Shown here one piece after another: positions 44,599-52,107 of a stretch of DNA of 64,000 bases. Positions within the stretch are counted from its first letter, which is position 1. Each line of letters begins with the position of its first letter. Made by a program: the position numbers and the translations under genes. The notes beneath the pieces were generated by a model. It saw only the letters and a list, made by a program, of their open reading frames with translations, did not search any database and was not told the DNA's origin. Source of the DNA: Ramlibacter sp. (lineage in GTDB: Bacteria; Pseudomonadota; Gammaproteobacteria; Burkholderiales; Burkholderiaceae_C); NCBI GenBank assembly GCA_019635415.1, contig JAHBZN010000002.1:434001-498000 (forward strand), in the 5' to 3' direction.

Positions 44599-45531
44599 TC
44601 AGAAGGCCACTTGCGCCGACAGGTAGGCGCCCTTTTGCTTGCGGTTGCCGGTGATGCCCGGCACGATGCGGCCCAGATCGACGTAGGCCAGGGTCAGCGA
44701 CAGGTGCTTGCTGGGCGCCCAGGCGATGAAGACGTCTTTCCAGTCGTCCTCACGCAGTGCGTCGCCCAGGCCGGCCGCGCGGCCCAGCGCTTCCAGGTTG
44801 TTGGGTTTGAAGCGGTATTCAGCGCCGATCGCCACGTTTTTGCTCAGCAGGTAGGCCACCGAGAACTCGGGCTGCAGGCTGTAGAGGTTGCGGCCCGGCG
44901 CGCCGGAGCCGAAGCCCAGCAGGCCGTTCTGATTGGCCTTGGTGTAGCGCAGCGTGCCGTTGACGAGCACGCCCTGCGCCAGAAACAGCTTGGTGGCGCT
45001 GACATACAGGTCGGTTCCGCTGGTTTTGGTGCCGAGGAAATTGAGCACCGAGCCGATCGAGCCCGGGCGGGTGTGCTTGAACTCCACGCCCACGGCCACC
45101 TGTGGCATGAGCGTGTCGCTGTCCAGCACGGCGTCACCGGCCAGGCGCACCTTGACACCCACCACGTCCATCCTGATGTGCTGGCCCGGCGTCACGCCAA
45201 ATGGCGCAATGCCGTTGAGTGCCAGCGCCGGCGAGGCATTGAAATCCTGCCTGGCCACCGACAGCTCCACGCGGTCCCTGATGCCCACGGCCGCGCCGTA
45301 GGCCGTGAGTCCATAGTCCTGCGTGCTGGTGCGCGTGACGTGGGCCGTGGCGCCGATCTCGCCCTCCGTGGCATTGCTGCCGATCACCGCCCAGGGCGTC
45401 AGGCCGCCGCCGGCCGCGCCATCGATGCTGCTGACGCCACCGGTGAGCAGCAGCTTGCCGGTCTCGGCTTGAGCGAGACCCGCGCACAGGGTGAGCGCGG
45501 CCAGCGCCGCGACTTGAAGCGTGAATTTCAT
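44599..45531 (-). CDS. DUF3034-family protein, probable outer-membrane beta-barrel
   Basis: The 310-residue protein has a signal peptide (QVAALAALTLCAGLAQAE) and alternating beta-strand segments. It ends in Phe (SAQVAF), the usual signature for outer-membrane barrels inserted by BamA. Family members are annotated DUF3034 and have no settled function. The middle contains repeated strand-loop segments (GVEFKHTRPGSIGSVLNFLG; ATKLFLAQGVLVNGTLRYTK). It is the first gene of the operon that continues into globin, cupredoxin, ECF sigma and anti-sigma genes, and its promoter region has the best example of the TGAATCC-N16-CGTAC element. Confidence 0.82.
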   Translation of the reverse strand: MKFTLQVAALAALTLCAGLAQAETGKLLLTGGVSSIDGAAGGGLTPWAVIGSNATEGEIGATAHVTRTSTQDYGLTAYGAAVGIRDRVELSVARQDFNASPALALNGIAPFGVTPGQHIRMDVVGVKVRLAGDAVLDSDTLMPQVAVGVEFKHTRPGSIGSVLNFLGTKTSGTDLYVSATKLFLAQGVLVNGTLRYTKANQNGLLGFGSGAPGRNLYSLQPEFSVAYLLSKNVAIGAEYRFKPNNLEALGRAAGLGDALREDDWKDVFIAWAPSKHLSLTLAYVDLGRIVPGITGNRKQKGAYLSAQVAF

Positions 45532-45570
45532 GGGGGGGAACTCCGTCCGACAGGTTGTTGTGTGCCTGCA

Positions 45571-45598
45571 GTACGGGGTGGGGTTACAACTGGATTCA
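45571..45598 (-). promoter_or_regulatory. Putative ECF promoter of the DUF3034-globin-cupredoxin-sigma operon
   Basis: On the minus strand TGAATCC (45598-45592) is followed after exactly 16 bp by CGTAC (45575-45571), about 40 bp before the ATG at 45531. The same spacing and nearly the same hexamers occur upstream of the TonB receptor and DUF4331 genes. The surrounding 45,532-45,857 space (326 bp) otherwise holds no gene I can support. Confidence 0.7.
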
Positions 45599-45857
45599 AA
45601 AAACGTCGAAGGCCTTCAAAAAGAAGAATGGCCGAATCGGCGGGGCCTGCAGGCGCGTACGCGTTCCGATGCCTCATCGATTTCCGCTCCGGGTGGCGTG
45701 CCTGGCCGCCTCGCGCCCGACCTGGACGTTGCAGACGCTGAACACCAGGCTGGCGACGCGACGTGGGCCCCGTTGGCGGCCAACGCCTCCACCCTTCGGG
45801 GGATGTCGGCACGCGCGCAACGTGATAGCGTCTTGCTCTTCGGGGAGGGACCACGGC

Positions 45858-46145
45858 GTGACCAAGCTCGTCAACCAGATCAACAATTTTGTGGCGCAGA
45901 ACCAGGACGGAGCACGTCTCACGGCTTACAACAGCCTCAACGGCCAGATCGTCCAGGAGCACCGCTGGGAGCTGGTGTTCAACAAGACCCTCTTCGTCGA
46001 CAACTGCTCGATGACGATGTGGGAAACCCAGCAGGTCTTTGGACAGTACAAGAAGGTCCATACCCTGACCATCGGCTTCATCAAGGAAATTGCGGGTTGG
46101 ATCGACACCATGTACATGACCGGGTATGACTACCGGCGGTGTTGA
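45858..46145 (+). CDS. Small protein of unknown function, first gene of an HNH-like cassette
   Basis: This is a 95-residue protein from GTG 45858, preceded by GGGGAGGGA. The upstream open frame is Arg/Pro-rich and not protein-like, so I start here. No family is recognised. The sequence is Asn/Gln-rich at the N-terminus (VTKLVNQINNFVAQNQDGAR) with aromatic residues later (HRWELVFNKTLFVDNC, WIDTMYMTGYDYRRC). It overlaps the next gene by 7 bp in the -1 frame. The two could be a toxin/immunity-type pair or one gene split by a frameshift. Codon use looks less GC-rich than its neighbours, hinting at acquisition. Confidence 0.5.
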   Translation: MTKLVNQINNFVAQNQDGARLTAYNSLNGQIVQEHRWELVFNKTLFVDNCSMTMWETQQVFGQYKKVHTLTIGFIKEIAGWIDTMYMTGYDYRRC

Positions 46146-46657
46146 ATGACGTGAACTGGCGCACGCTCTTTCAGAGCGACCAACGCTCGGTTGATTACAT
46201 CCATGGCCTCGCACCGCAGACCCAGATGGAGCAGACGCTGCCCTGCTTTCGGTGCGGCATTGTCCTGCCCGACACGCACATCACCATCGATCACCACAAA
46301 CCCCAGGGCGGCGGTGGCGACCAGGCCATTCTCAAGAACCTCCGCAACATGGGCTACAACCTGACCCATGCCCCTGGCATTGGCAGCGTGAGCACGGCCT
46401 TTCTCAACGGCCAGTTCAACCCGGTGCCCACCAAATCAGGCGGCGTGGTCAACCAGGGTGACGATGAGGGCAAGGCCAGGCGCTACACGCTCACTGATCG
46501 TGGCGCCGTTTTTCTGAGCGCGGCCATTGCCGCGTCCAGCGAACAGCGAGTCACGGACCTGTGCATGCACTCCATGCTCAATCTCAAGCCCTATTGCGCC
46601 AAGTGCAACATCCAGAAGAGCAACGGTTTGAGTGATCTGCAGTGGATCAATGACTGA
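46139..46657 (+). CDS. HNH-like protein with paired Cys-Cys motifs, unknown role
   Basis: This 172-residue protein from GTG 46139 overlaps the stop of the preceding small gene. It carries CFRCG (about 36-40), then a DHHKP centre (about 51-55), and near the C-terminus CAKC (about 156-159) with NIQKSNG. The spacing C-x2-C ... DHH ... C-x2-C ... N is that of HNH (zinc-finger/His-Asn) nuclease folds. A central insert of about 90 residues (IGSVSTAFLNGQFNPVPTKS and later) is longer than usual. It may be a nuclease toxin or a mobile-element remnant placed between the two halves of the sigma regulon. Activity is untested. Confidence 0.55.
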   Translation: MLNDVNWRTLFQSDQRSVDYIHGLAPQTQMEQTLPCFRCGIVLPDTHITIDHHKPQGGGGDQAILKNLRNMGYNLTHAPGIGSVSTAFLNGQFNPVPTKSGGVVNQGDDEGKARRYTLTDRGAVFLSAAIAASSEQRVTDLCMHSMLNLKPYCAKCNIQKSNGLSDLQWIND

Positions 46658-46678
46658 AATTCCTGCCGTCCCCTTGAT

Positions 46679-48784
46679 TCAGAAATAGACCTTGAGCGCC
46701 ACCCGTGCCGTGCGTGGCAGCGAGGGATGGAAGTGCGTGGTGGGTGCGGTGGTGCTGTCGTTGAAGGCAGGCTCGCCGGGCAGGCGTGAGGCGTAGGCGT
46801 AGCTGATGTCGTTCACCTGCCGGTTGAACAAGTTGAACAGGTCCAGCGAGATTTCGGTCTGGCGGTTGATGCGCCACGCGGCCTTGACGTTGACCAGGGT
46901 GCTGCCCGCGCCGCGGATGGCGTTGTCCTCGATCAGCGCGCTGGGGCCAAAGTGGCGCAGCCGCGCGCCCAGTGTCCAGGGCCCGCTGGCCCAGGTGGCA
47001 CCGAGCGTGATCACCCGGTCGAGCGCGCCTGGAATGCGGTTGCCGGCCGGGTCGGCGTCGCGAAAGCGCGGACGCGACAGCGACACGTCGGCATCGATCT
47101 CCCAGGAGCTGGCGGGCCGCCAGTTGGCGGTGAGCTCGATGCCGGTGCGACGCGAGGGGCGCGACGGCTCGGTGGTGCCGGCGTCGCCCACAAACAGCAA
47201 CTCCGAATCGAGGTTGAGCGCCCACAGAGCGGCCGTGGTGGACAGCTGCGGGCTCCACTTCTGGCGCGTGCCCACTTCATAGCCGGTGGCGCGCACCAGT
47301 GGCGTGGCGCGGTCCACTGGGGTCACACCGTCACGTGGGTCGACGCGGATCACGGTGCCCCGCGCATCATTGCTGTGAAAGCCGCGGCCCCAGTTGGCGT
47401 ACAGGTCCGCGCGCTCGCTCAGTGTGTAGACCAGCGAGGCCTTGGGGCTGAAGATGGCGGCGCGCTCGTGGCCGCTGTTGGCGGCTACCGAGCTGTTGAC
47501 GTCGATGCGCCGCTGGTCCCAGCGCAGTCCGGCAATGCCGCGCAGCCGCGGCGTGAGCTGCAGGTCGGCCTGACCCCACAGGCCCAGCGCGTCAAGGCGC
47601 ACGCGGTCGCTGCGCACGGTGGCCAGCCGCGCGCGGGCCTGGGTGTCGTACAGGCCGACTTCGCCGATGTGGTCGCGCCGCAGGTCGGTGCCCACGGTCC
47701 ACACGGTGTCCAGGCCCGCCCATTGGGCTGGCTCGCTGTGCGAGGCCGACAGGCCCAGCGCCGTGCGCCGGTCTACCTGCTCGAACTGGTCCAGCGCGGT
47801 GCTGCTGTTGCACTGGGGCGGCAGCGGCTCGGCGTCGCAGCCGCGCGTGGCATAGCTGAAGTTGGAGAACAGGTCAAAGCTGTAGCGCAGCGCCCAGAGG
47901 TTCACGCGTGTCTTGCGCGCGCCGGCGCTTTGCGCCCATTCGGCGGTCAGGCCCGTGCGCCGGGTGCGCCCGCCACTTGTCGGGTCCAGTGAGTCGTAGC
48001 GGCCCAGGCTGCCGGCATCCACCGCGCGCTGCGGGATCTGGTCGGTGGAGATCCAGCGGGCCTCGTAATGCGTGACCCCAACGGACCAGCCGTTGTCGGT
48101 ACTGCCTTGGGAGTAGCGGCCCACCAGGTTGGTCTTGCGCAGGTGCTGGGCCACCGTCCAGGGGCCATCGTCGTGGCCTTGCTCGGCGGCCAGCAGCAGG
48201 TCGCCGTTGCCGGCGCCGAACGAGCCCGCTGCCAGCGCGCGCCGGTAGTGCCCGCCGCCCACCTCCAGCAGGCCCAGTGGTGCGGGCAGTCGGCGCACGG
48301 TGCGCAGGCGGGCGGCACCGGCGGCGGCGAAGTCGCCCTCTTCGGCGTAGTAGGGGCCCTTGCGGTACTGCACTGAGTCCACCAGTTCGGGGATCAGAAA
48401 GTACAGGTCGGTATAGCCCTGGCCGTGGCCGTGCGTGGGCAGGTTTACCGGCACGCCATCCACATACGTGGCGAAGTCGGTGCCATGGTCCAGGTTGAAG
48501 CCGCGCAGGAAATACTGGTTGGCCTTGCCTTCGCCCGCATGCTGCGTGGCCACGAGGCCGGGCACCGACTCCATCAGGTCGCCCGCGCGCAGCAGCGGCC
48601 GGGTGCGCAGCTGCTTGGACGTGACGATGCCCTCGCTCGCGCTGCCGGCCACCCCCTGCAGGTCGGCGCGGGTGCTCACGATGTTGACCTCGGGCAGCTC
48701 GCCGCTCGTGGTGTTCTGCGCCAGAACGGGCAGTGCGAGGCAGCAGGTCGCCACGGCGGCAGACAGCGGGGCAAGGCGCGGCAT
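46679..48784 (-). CDS. TonB-dependent outer-membrane receptor
   Basis: The 701-residue receptor has a signal peptide (APLSAAVATCCLALPVLAQ), a plug domain (about 30-150: LRTRPLLRAGDLMESVPGLV, ANQYFLRGFNLDHGTDFATY, DLYFLIPELVDSVQYRKGPY) and a C-terminal 22-strand barrel. It ends in Phe (RVALKVYF). Siderophore and vitamin receptors have this layout, but the ligand here is unknown. The plug-loop stretch VNLPTHGHGQGYTDLYF marks a subfamily. It diverges from DUF4331, and both starts have the same sigma-type element upstream, so receptor and secreted operon are probably induced together. Confidence 0.92.
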   Translation of the reverse strand: MPRLAPLSAAVATCCLALPVLAQNTTSGELPEVNIVSTRADLQGVAGSASEGIVTSKQLRTRPLLRAGDLMESVPGLVATQHAGEGKANQYFLRGFNLDHGTDFATYVDGVPVNLPTHGHGQGYTDLYFLIPELVDSVQYRKGPYYAEEGDFAAAGAARLRTVRRLPAPLGLLEVGGGHYRRALAAGSFGAGNGDLLLAAEQGHDDGPWTVAQHLRKTNLVGRYSQGSTDNGWSVGVTHYEARWISTDQIPQRAVDAGSLGRYDSLDPTSGGRTRRTGLTAEWAQSAGARKTRVNLWALRYSFDLFSNFSYATRGCDAEPLPPQCNSSTALDQFEQVDRRTALGLSASHSEPAQWAGLDTVWTVGTDLRRDHIGEVGLYDTQARARLATVRSDRVRLDALGLWGQADLQLTPRLRGIAGLRWDQRRIDVNSSVAANSGHERAAIFSPKASLVYTLSERADLYANWGRGFHSNDARGTVIRVDPRDGVTPVDRATPLVRATGYEVGTRQKWSPQLSTTAALWALNLDSELLFVGDAGTTEPSRPSRRTGIELTANWRPASSWEIDADVSLSRPRFRDADPAGNRIPGALDRVITLGATWASGPWTLGARLRHFGPSALIEDNAIRGAGSTLVNVKAAWRINRQTEISLDLFNLFNRQVNDISYAYASRLPGEPAFNDSTTAPTTHFHPSLPRTARVALKVYF

Positions 48785-48838
48785 CAGGGTTTCTCCTCGG
48801 TGTGCCTAGGGGGTGGCCGGTGTGACAGGTTCAGAGCA

Positions 48839-48866
48839 TTACGCGGCGCGGCGGCGCGTGGATGCA
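48839..48866 (-). promoter_or_regulatory. Putative ECF promoter of the TonB receptor gene
   Basis: On the minus strand TGCATCC (48866-48860) precedes CGTAA (48843-48839) with a 16-bp spacer, about 55 bp before the receptor ATG. One mismatch in the -35-like part (C for A) separates it from the other two copies. Confidence 0.65.
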
Positions 48867-48910
48867 GCGGGTGGTCGGGTGGCAAATTATTGCCTCGCTG
48901 ACCATCACGC

Positions 48911-48938
48911 TGAATCCATCGAACCCTTCGGGGCGTAA
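48911..48938 (+). promoter_or_regulatory. Putative ECF promoter of the DUF4331 operon
   Basis: TGAATCC (48911-48917), a 16-bp spacer and CGTAA (48934-48938) lie about 50 bp before the DUF4331 ATG. The -35-like part is identical to that of the sigma-factor operon. It is arranged back to back with the receptor promoter, 45 bp apart. Confidence 0.7.
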
Positions 48939-48987
48939 GGGGAGGGCGCCTTGCCATTCACAACACGTTTACAAACAGGAGAGAACC

Positions 48988-50598
48988 ATGCGCGTCAACA
49001 AACTGAGTTTGACCCTTCTGGCGGTCGCCGCGGCCTGCGCCGCCGGCACCAGCCTGGCATCCAGCCACCGCGAAGCCCCGTTCATCACCACCAGCCCCAA
49101 GGCCGACGGCACGGACTTCTACATGTTTCGAAGTTACGAGACCGGCCGCAGTGACTACGTGACGCTGATCGCCAACTACCAGCCGCTGCAGGACGCCTAT
49201 GGCGGGCCGAACTATTTCAAGATGGATCCGAACGCGCTGTACGAGATCCATGTGGACAACAACGGCGACGCCAAGGAAGACATCACCTTCCAGTTCCGCT
49301 TCAACAACACGCTGGCCAATGGGGGCAAGGGGGTGGAATTGCCGATCGGCTCCAAGTCCGTGGCTATCCCGCTCACCCAGGCGGGCACCGTGGCCAATGT
49401 GGCCGACGCCAACCTGAACGTGGCCGAGACCTACACCGTCAACGTGGTGCGCGGTGACCGCCGCAAGGGCTCCGTCCAGGCCGTCGCCAAGACCAGCGGC
49501 GCGACCAGCTTCGAGAAGCCCGTGGACTACATCGGGGTGAAGACGCTGGGCAATGCCGCGGCCTACGCGACCTATGCCGGCAAGCACATCCATGACGTGA
49601 AGATTCCCGGTTGCCCGGCCGGCAAGGACACGGGCAAGGTGTTCGTGGGGCAGCGCCAGGAAGGCTTCGCCGTGAACCTTGGTCCGGTCTTCGACCTGGT
49701 CAATGCGACGGCGGCGCAGATCACCAATCCTTCGCTGATCAACGCCTTTGCCGCCAACTCGATCCAGAACAAGAACGTAACGTCCCTGGCCATCGAGGTC
49801 CACAAGGACTGCCTGACGGCGGGGACCGAGCCAGTGATCGGCGCCTGGACCACGGCCAGCCTGCGCCAGGCGCGTGTGCTGTCGGGCGCGCCGGCTTCGG
49901 GCCATCAGGCGAGCGAGAAGGCAGGTGGGGCCTGGACCCAGGTCTCGCGCCTGGGTAACCCCCTGGTCAACGAAGTGGTGATCGGCCTGAAGGACAAGGA
50001 CAAGTTCAACGCGTCGAAGCCCAGCGGGGATGGCCAGTTCCTTGACTACGTGACCCACCCCACGCTGCCGGCCTTGCTGGGGCTGGTGCTGGCCGGTGAC
50101 ACCAAGGCGCTGGCACCCACCAACCTGCCGCGCACCGACCTGGCCACGGTGTTCCTCACGGGGATCACCGGCGTGAACAAGCCGGCCAATGTCACGGCTT
50201 CGGAGGAGTTGCGGCTGAACACCGCGATCGCGCCCGTGCCCTATGCCGAGCAGAACCGCCTGGGCGTGGCGGGCGAAGTACTGAAGGTGGGCGGGCTGGC
50301 GAACCTGTCTCAAGCCAAGGACCTTGCGGGCTTTCCCAACGGCCGGCGGCCCAAGGACGACGTGGTTGATATCGCGCTGGTGGCGGTGCTTGGCGGGCTG
50401 TGCGTGATCAATGGCGACAACGACGGGCTCAAGCTCAACAGCATCCCGGGCGTCGCGGGCGTGACCTCGGCCTGCAAGCCGTCCAGCGTGCCGCTCGGTG
50501 CGACGGCTGCCAATGTGCACGATGGCGTGGACCAGGCCGCGGTGCCGTTCCTCACCAGCTTCCCGTACCTCAACACCCCCAACGCCGGCTCCCAGTAA
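48988..50598 (+). CDS. DUF4331-family secreted protein
   Basis: The 536-residue protein starts at ATG 48988 behind CAGGAGAG, with a signal peptide cleaved near SLAS (about residue 25). It begins SSHREAPFITTSPKADGTDF, a strong family mark for DUF4331 (pfam14224). A DNNGDAKED segment (90-98) has the D-x-N-x-D-x3-D spacing of calcium-binding loops. Its function is not known. It leads an operon with a small lipoprotein, a periplasmic TPR protein and a HupE/UreJ-like membrane protein, opposite the TonB receptor. The strongest clue to its role is this conserved-looking neighbourhood. Confidence 0.9.
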   Translation: MRVNKLSLTLLAVAAACAAGTSLASSHREAPFITTSPKADGTDFYMFRSYETGRSDYVTLIANYQPLQDAYGGPNYFKMDPNALYEIHVDNNGDAKEDITFQFRFNNTLANGGKGVELPIGSKSVAIPLTQAGTVANVADANLNVAETYTVNVVRGDRRKGSVQAVAKTSGATSFEKPVDYIGVKTLGNAAAYATYAGKHIHDVKIPGCPAGKDTGKVFVGQRQEGFAVNLGPVFDLVNATAAQITNPSLINAFAANSIQNKNVTSLAIEVHKDCLTAGTEPVIGAWTTASLRQARVLSGAPASGHQASEKAGGAWTQVSRLGNPLVNEVVIGLKDKDKFNASKPSGDGQFLDYVTHPTLPALLGLVLAGDTKALAPTNLPRTDLATVFLTGITGVNKPANVTASEELRLNTAIAPVPYAEQNRLGVAGEVLKVGGLANLSQAKDLAGFPNGRRPKDDVVDIALVAVLGGLCVINGDNDGLKLNSIPGVAGVTSACKPSSVPLGATAANVHDGVDQAAVPFLTSFPYLNTPNAGSQ

Positions 50599-50623
50599 GC
50601 AGACGTCACCAAGGAGCAACACC

Positions 50624-50893
50624 ATGAAAAAGATTTCACTCCATCGGCCCTTGCTGAGCGCAGTTACGGGCGCTGCCTTGCTGGCCGCCTGTGGCGGGGG
50701 CGGCAGCAGCCTGCCACTGGATCCGCTGGTGGGCGGGACCGACATTCCGGTGTCGGCCACCACCAGTTCGGCCGGCGCGTTCGCGTTTGTCAACGGGCTG
50801 GCCGGTTCCCCTGACAATACGGCCGAACCGCTGACGGTCGGCGATGCCGTGCTGGCCACCAGCGAAACCGACGAGCCCGACGCCAGCGTCTGA
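50624..50893 (+). CDS. Small lipoprotein with Gly-rich N-terminus
   Basis: This is an 89-residue protein from ATG 50624 behind AAGGAG, with a lipobox in LLAACGGGGSS (Cys about 23). The mature chain is short, Gly/Ser/Pro-rich at the start (GGGGSSLPLDPLVGGTDIPV) and acidic at the end (SETDEPDASV). It lies between DUF4331 and the TPR gene and may tether or partner one of them. I cannot assign a family. Confidence 0.65.
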   Translation: MKKISLHRPLLSAVTGAALLAACGGGGSSLPLDPLVGGTDIPVSATTSSAGAFAFVNGLAGSPDNTAEPLTVGDAVLATSETDEPDASV

Positions 50894-50955
50894 GCCGCGC
50901 GCGGGCCCTTGCGGATCGGCGTGCCGGGTGCACGCCGTTTTGTTTCTGGAGAACC

Positions 50956-52107
50956 TTGTCCGTGATTCGACCGAGCCTTCTCTCATTGCTTCTGGTGCTG
51001 GGTGCGAGCCTGCAGGCGACGGTGCCAATGGCGCTTGCGGCGGGACGCGACCTTTCACCCACCAGCGACAGCCAGGTGGTGGAGAGTCTGGGGCCGCGCA
51101 TCCGGCCGCTGGCGGCCACGCCCGAGGCCGCCGCCGCGGCAGCCCGCCAGGCCATCACGCAGGCCCGGGAGCTGGCCGACCCACGCTACCTGGGCCGCGC
51201 GCAGGCCGCGCTGGCGCCCTGGTGGAACCAGGCCGACGCACCTGCGGCGCTGGCCGTGCTGCAAGCCACGGTCCAGCAGAGCCGGCATGAGTTTGCGGCG
51301 GCGCGCGTCACGCTGGAGCGGGCGCTGCAGCGTGACCCATCACAGGCCCAGGGCTGGCTGACGCTGGCCACGCTGGATCGCTTGTCCGGTCGCTACGCGG
51401 ACGCGCTGGTCGCGTGCGGACAGGTGGCGCGCGCCGGGGCACCTCTGTATGCCGCGGCCTGTCAGCTGGAGACACGCTCGCTCAGGGGGGAGTACGACGA
51501 GGCGAGCCGTGGACTGGAGGCGCTGCGCCGTCAGGCCCCCGATGCGGCGACCCAGGCCTGGCTCCTGTCGCTGTTGGCTGAAAACGAGGAGCGCGCAGGG
51601 CGGGATGCGGCGGCGCTCGCGTCTTACCGGGCCAGCCTGGCGCTGGCCCGCGATGGCTACACCGCGCTGGCCGCCGCCGACCTGCTGCTGCGCACCGGAC
51701 AGGCGGCCGAGGCGCTCAGGGTACTGGCTGCCGAGCCGGCCAGCGACGCGGTGATGCTGCGCCGCGCCCATGCCCTGAAGCTCATGGGAGACGCCGGCTG
51801 GAAAGCCATGGCCAGCGAGCTGCGCGAACGCTTTCTCGCGCTGGATGCGCGTGGTGACGATCCCGCCACGCATGCCCGCGAGCGTGCCCTGGGGGCGCTG
51901 TGGCTCGAGGCGGACCCCCGCCGTGCCCTGATGGCTGCGCAGATCAACCTGGGCTTGCAGAAGGAGCCGCTGGACTGGTGGCTGGCGCTGCAGAGCGCGG
52001 ACCAGGCCGGCCATGCGGCCGAACTGGCGGCGTTGCGCGCCGCGCTGGCGCAAACCGGCCTGCGGGATGCACGGCTGTCGCGCTGGCAGAACGGGGGCAA
52101 GCCATGA
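50956..52107 (+). CDS. Exported TPR-repeat protein
   Basis: This 383-residue protein has an N-terminal signal peptide (LLSLLLVLGASLQATVPMALA) and then multiple TPR-like helical pairs (for example about 110-142: AARVTLERALQRDPSQAQGW and LATLDRLSGRYADALVACGQ), so it is predicted to be a periplasmic scaffold. The start is TTG 50956 or GTG 50962, two codons apart behind TCTGGAG. Its stop overlaps the ATG of the HupE/UreJ-like gene (ATGA), so the two are co-translated. The repeats give no substrate, and partners are probably DUF4331 and the membrane protein. Confidence 0.75.
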   Translation: MSVIRPSLLSLLLVLGASLQATVPMALAAGRDLSPTSDSQVVESLGPRIRPLAATPEAAAAAARQAITQARELADPRYLGRAQAALAPWWNQADAPAALAVLQATVQQSRHEFAAARVTLERALQRDPSQAQGWLTLATLDRLSGRYADALVACGQVARAGAPLYAAACQLETRSLRGEYDEASRGLEALRRQAPDAATQAWLLSLLAENEERAGRDAAALASYRASLALARDGYTALAAADLLLRTGQAAEALRVLAAEPASDAVMLRRAHALKLMGDAGWKAMASELRERFLALDARGDDPATHARERALGALWLEADPRRALMAAQINLGLQKEPLDWWLALQSADQAGHAAELAALRAALAQTGLRDARLSRWQNGGKP

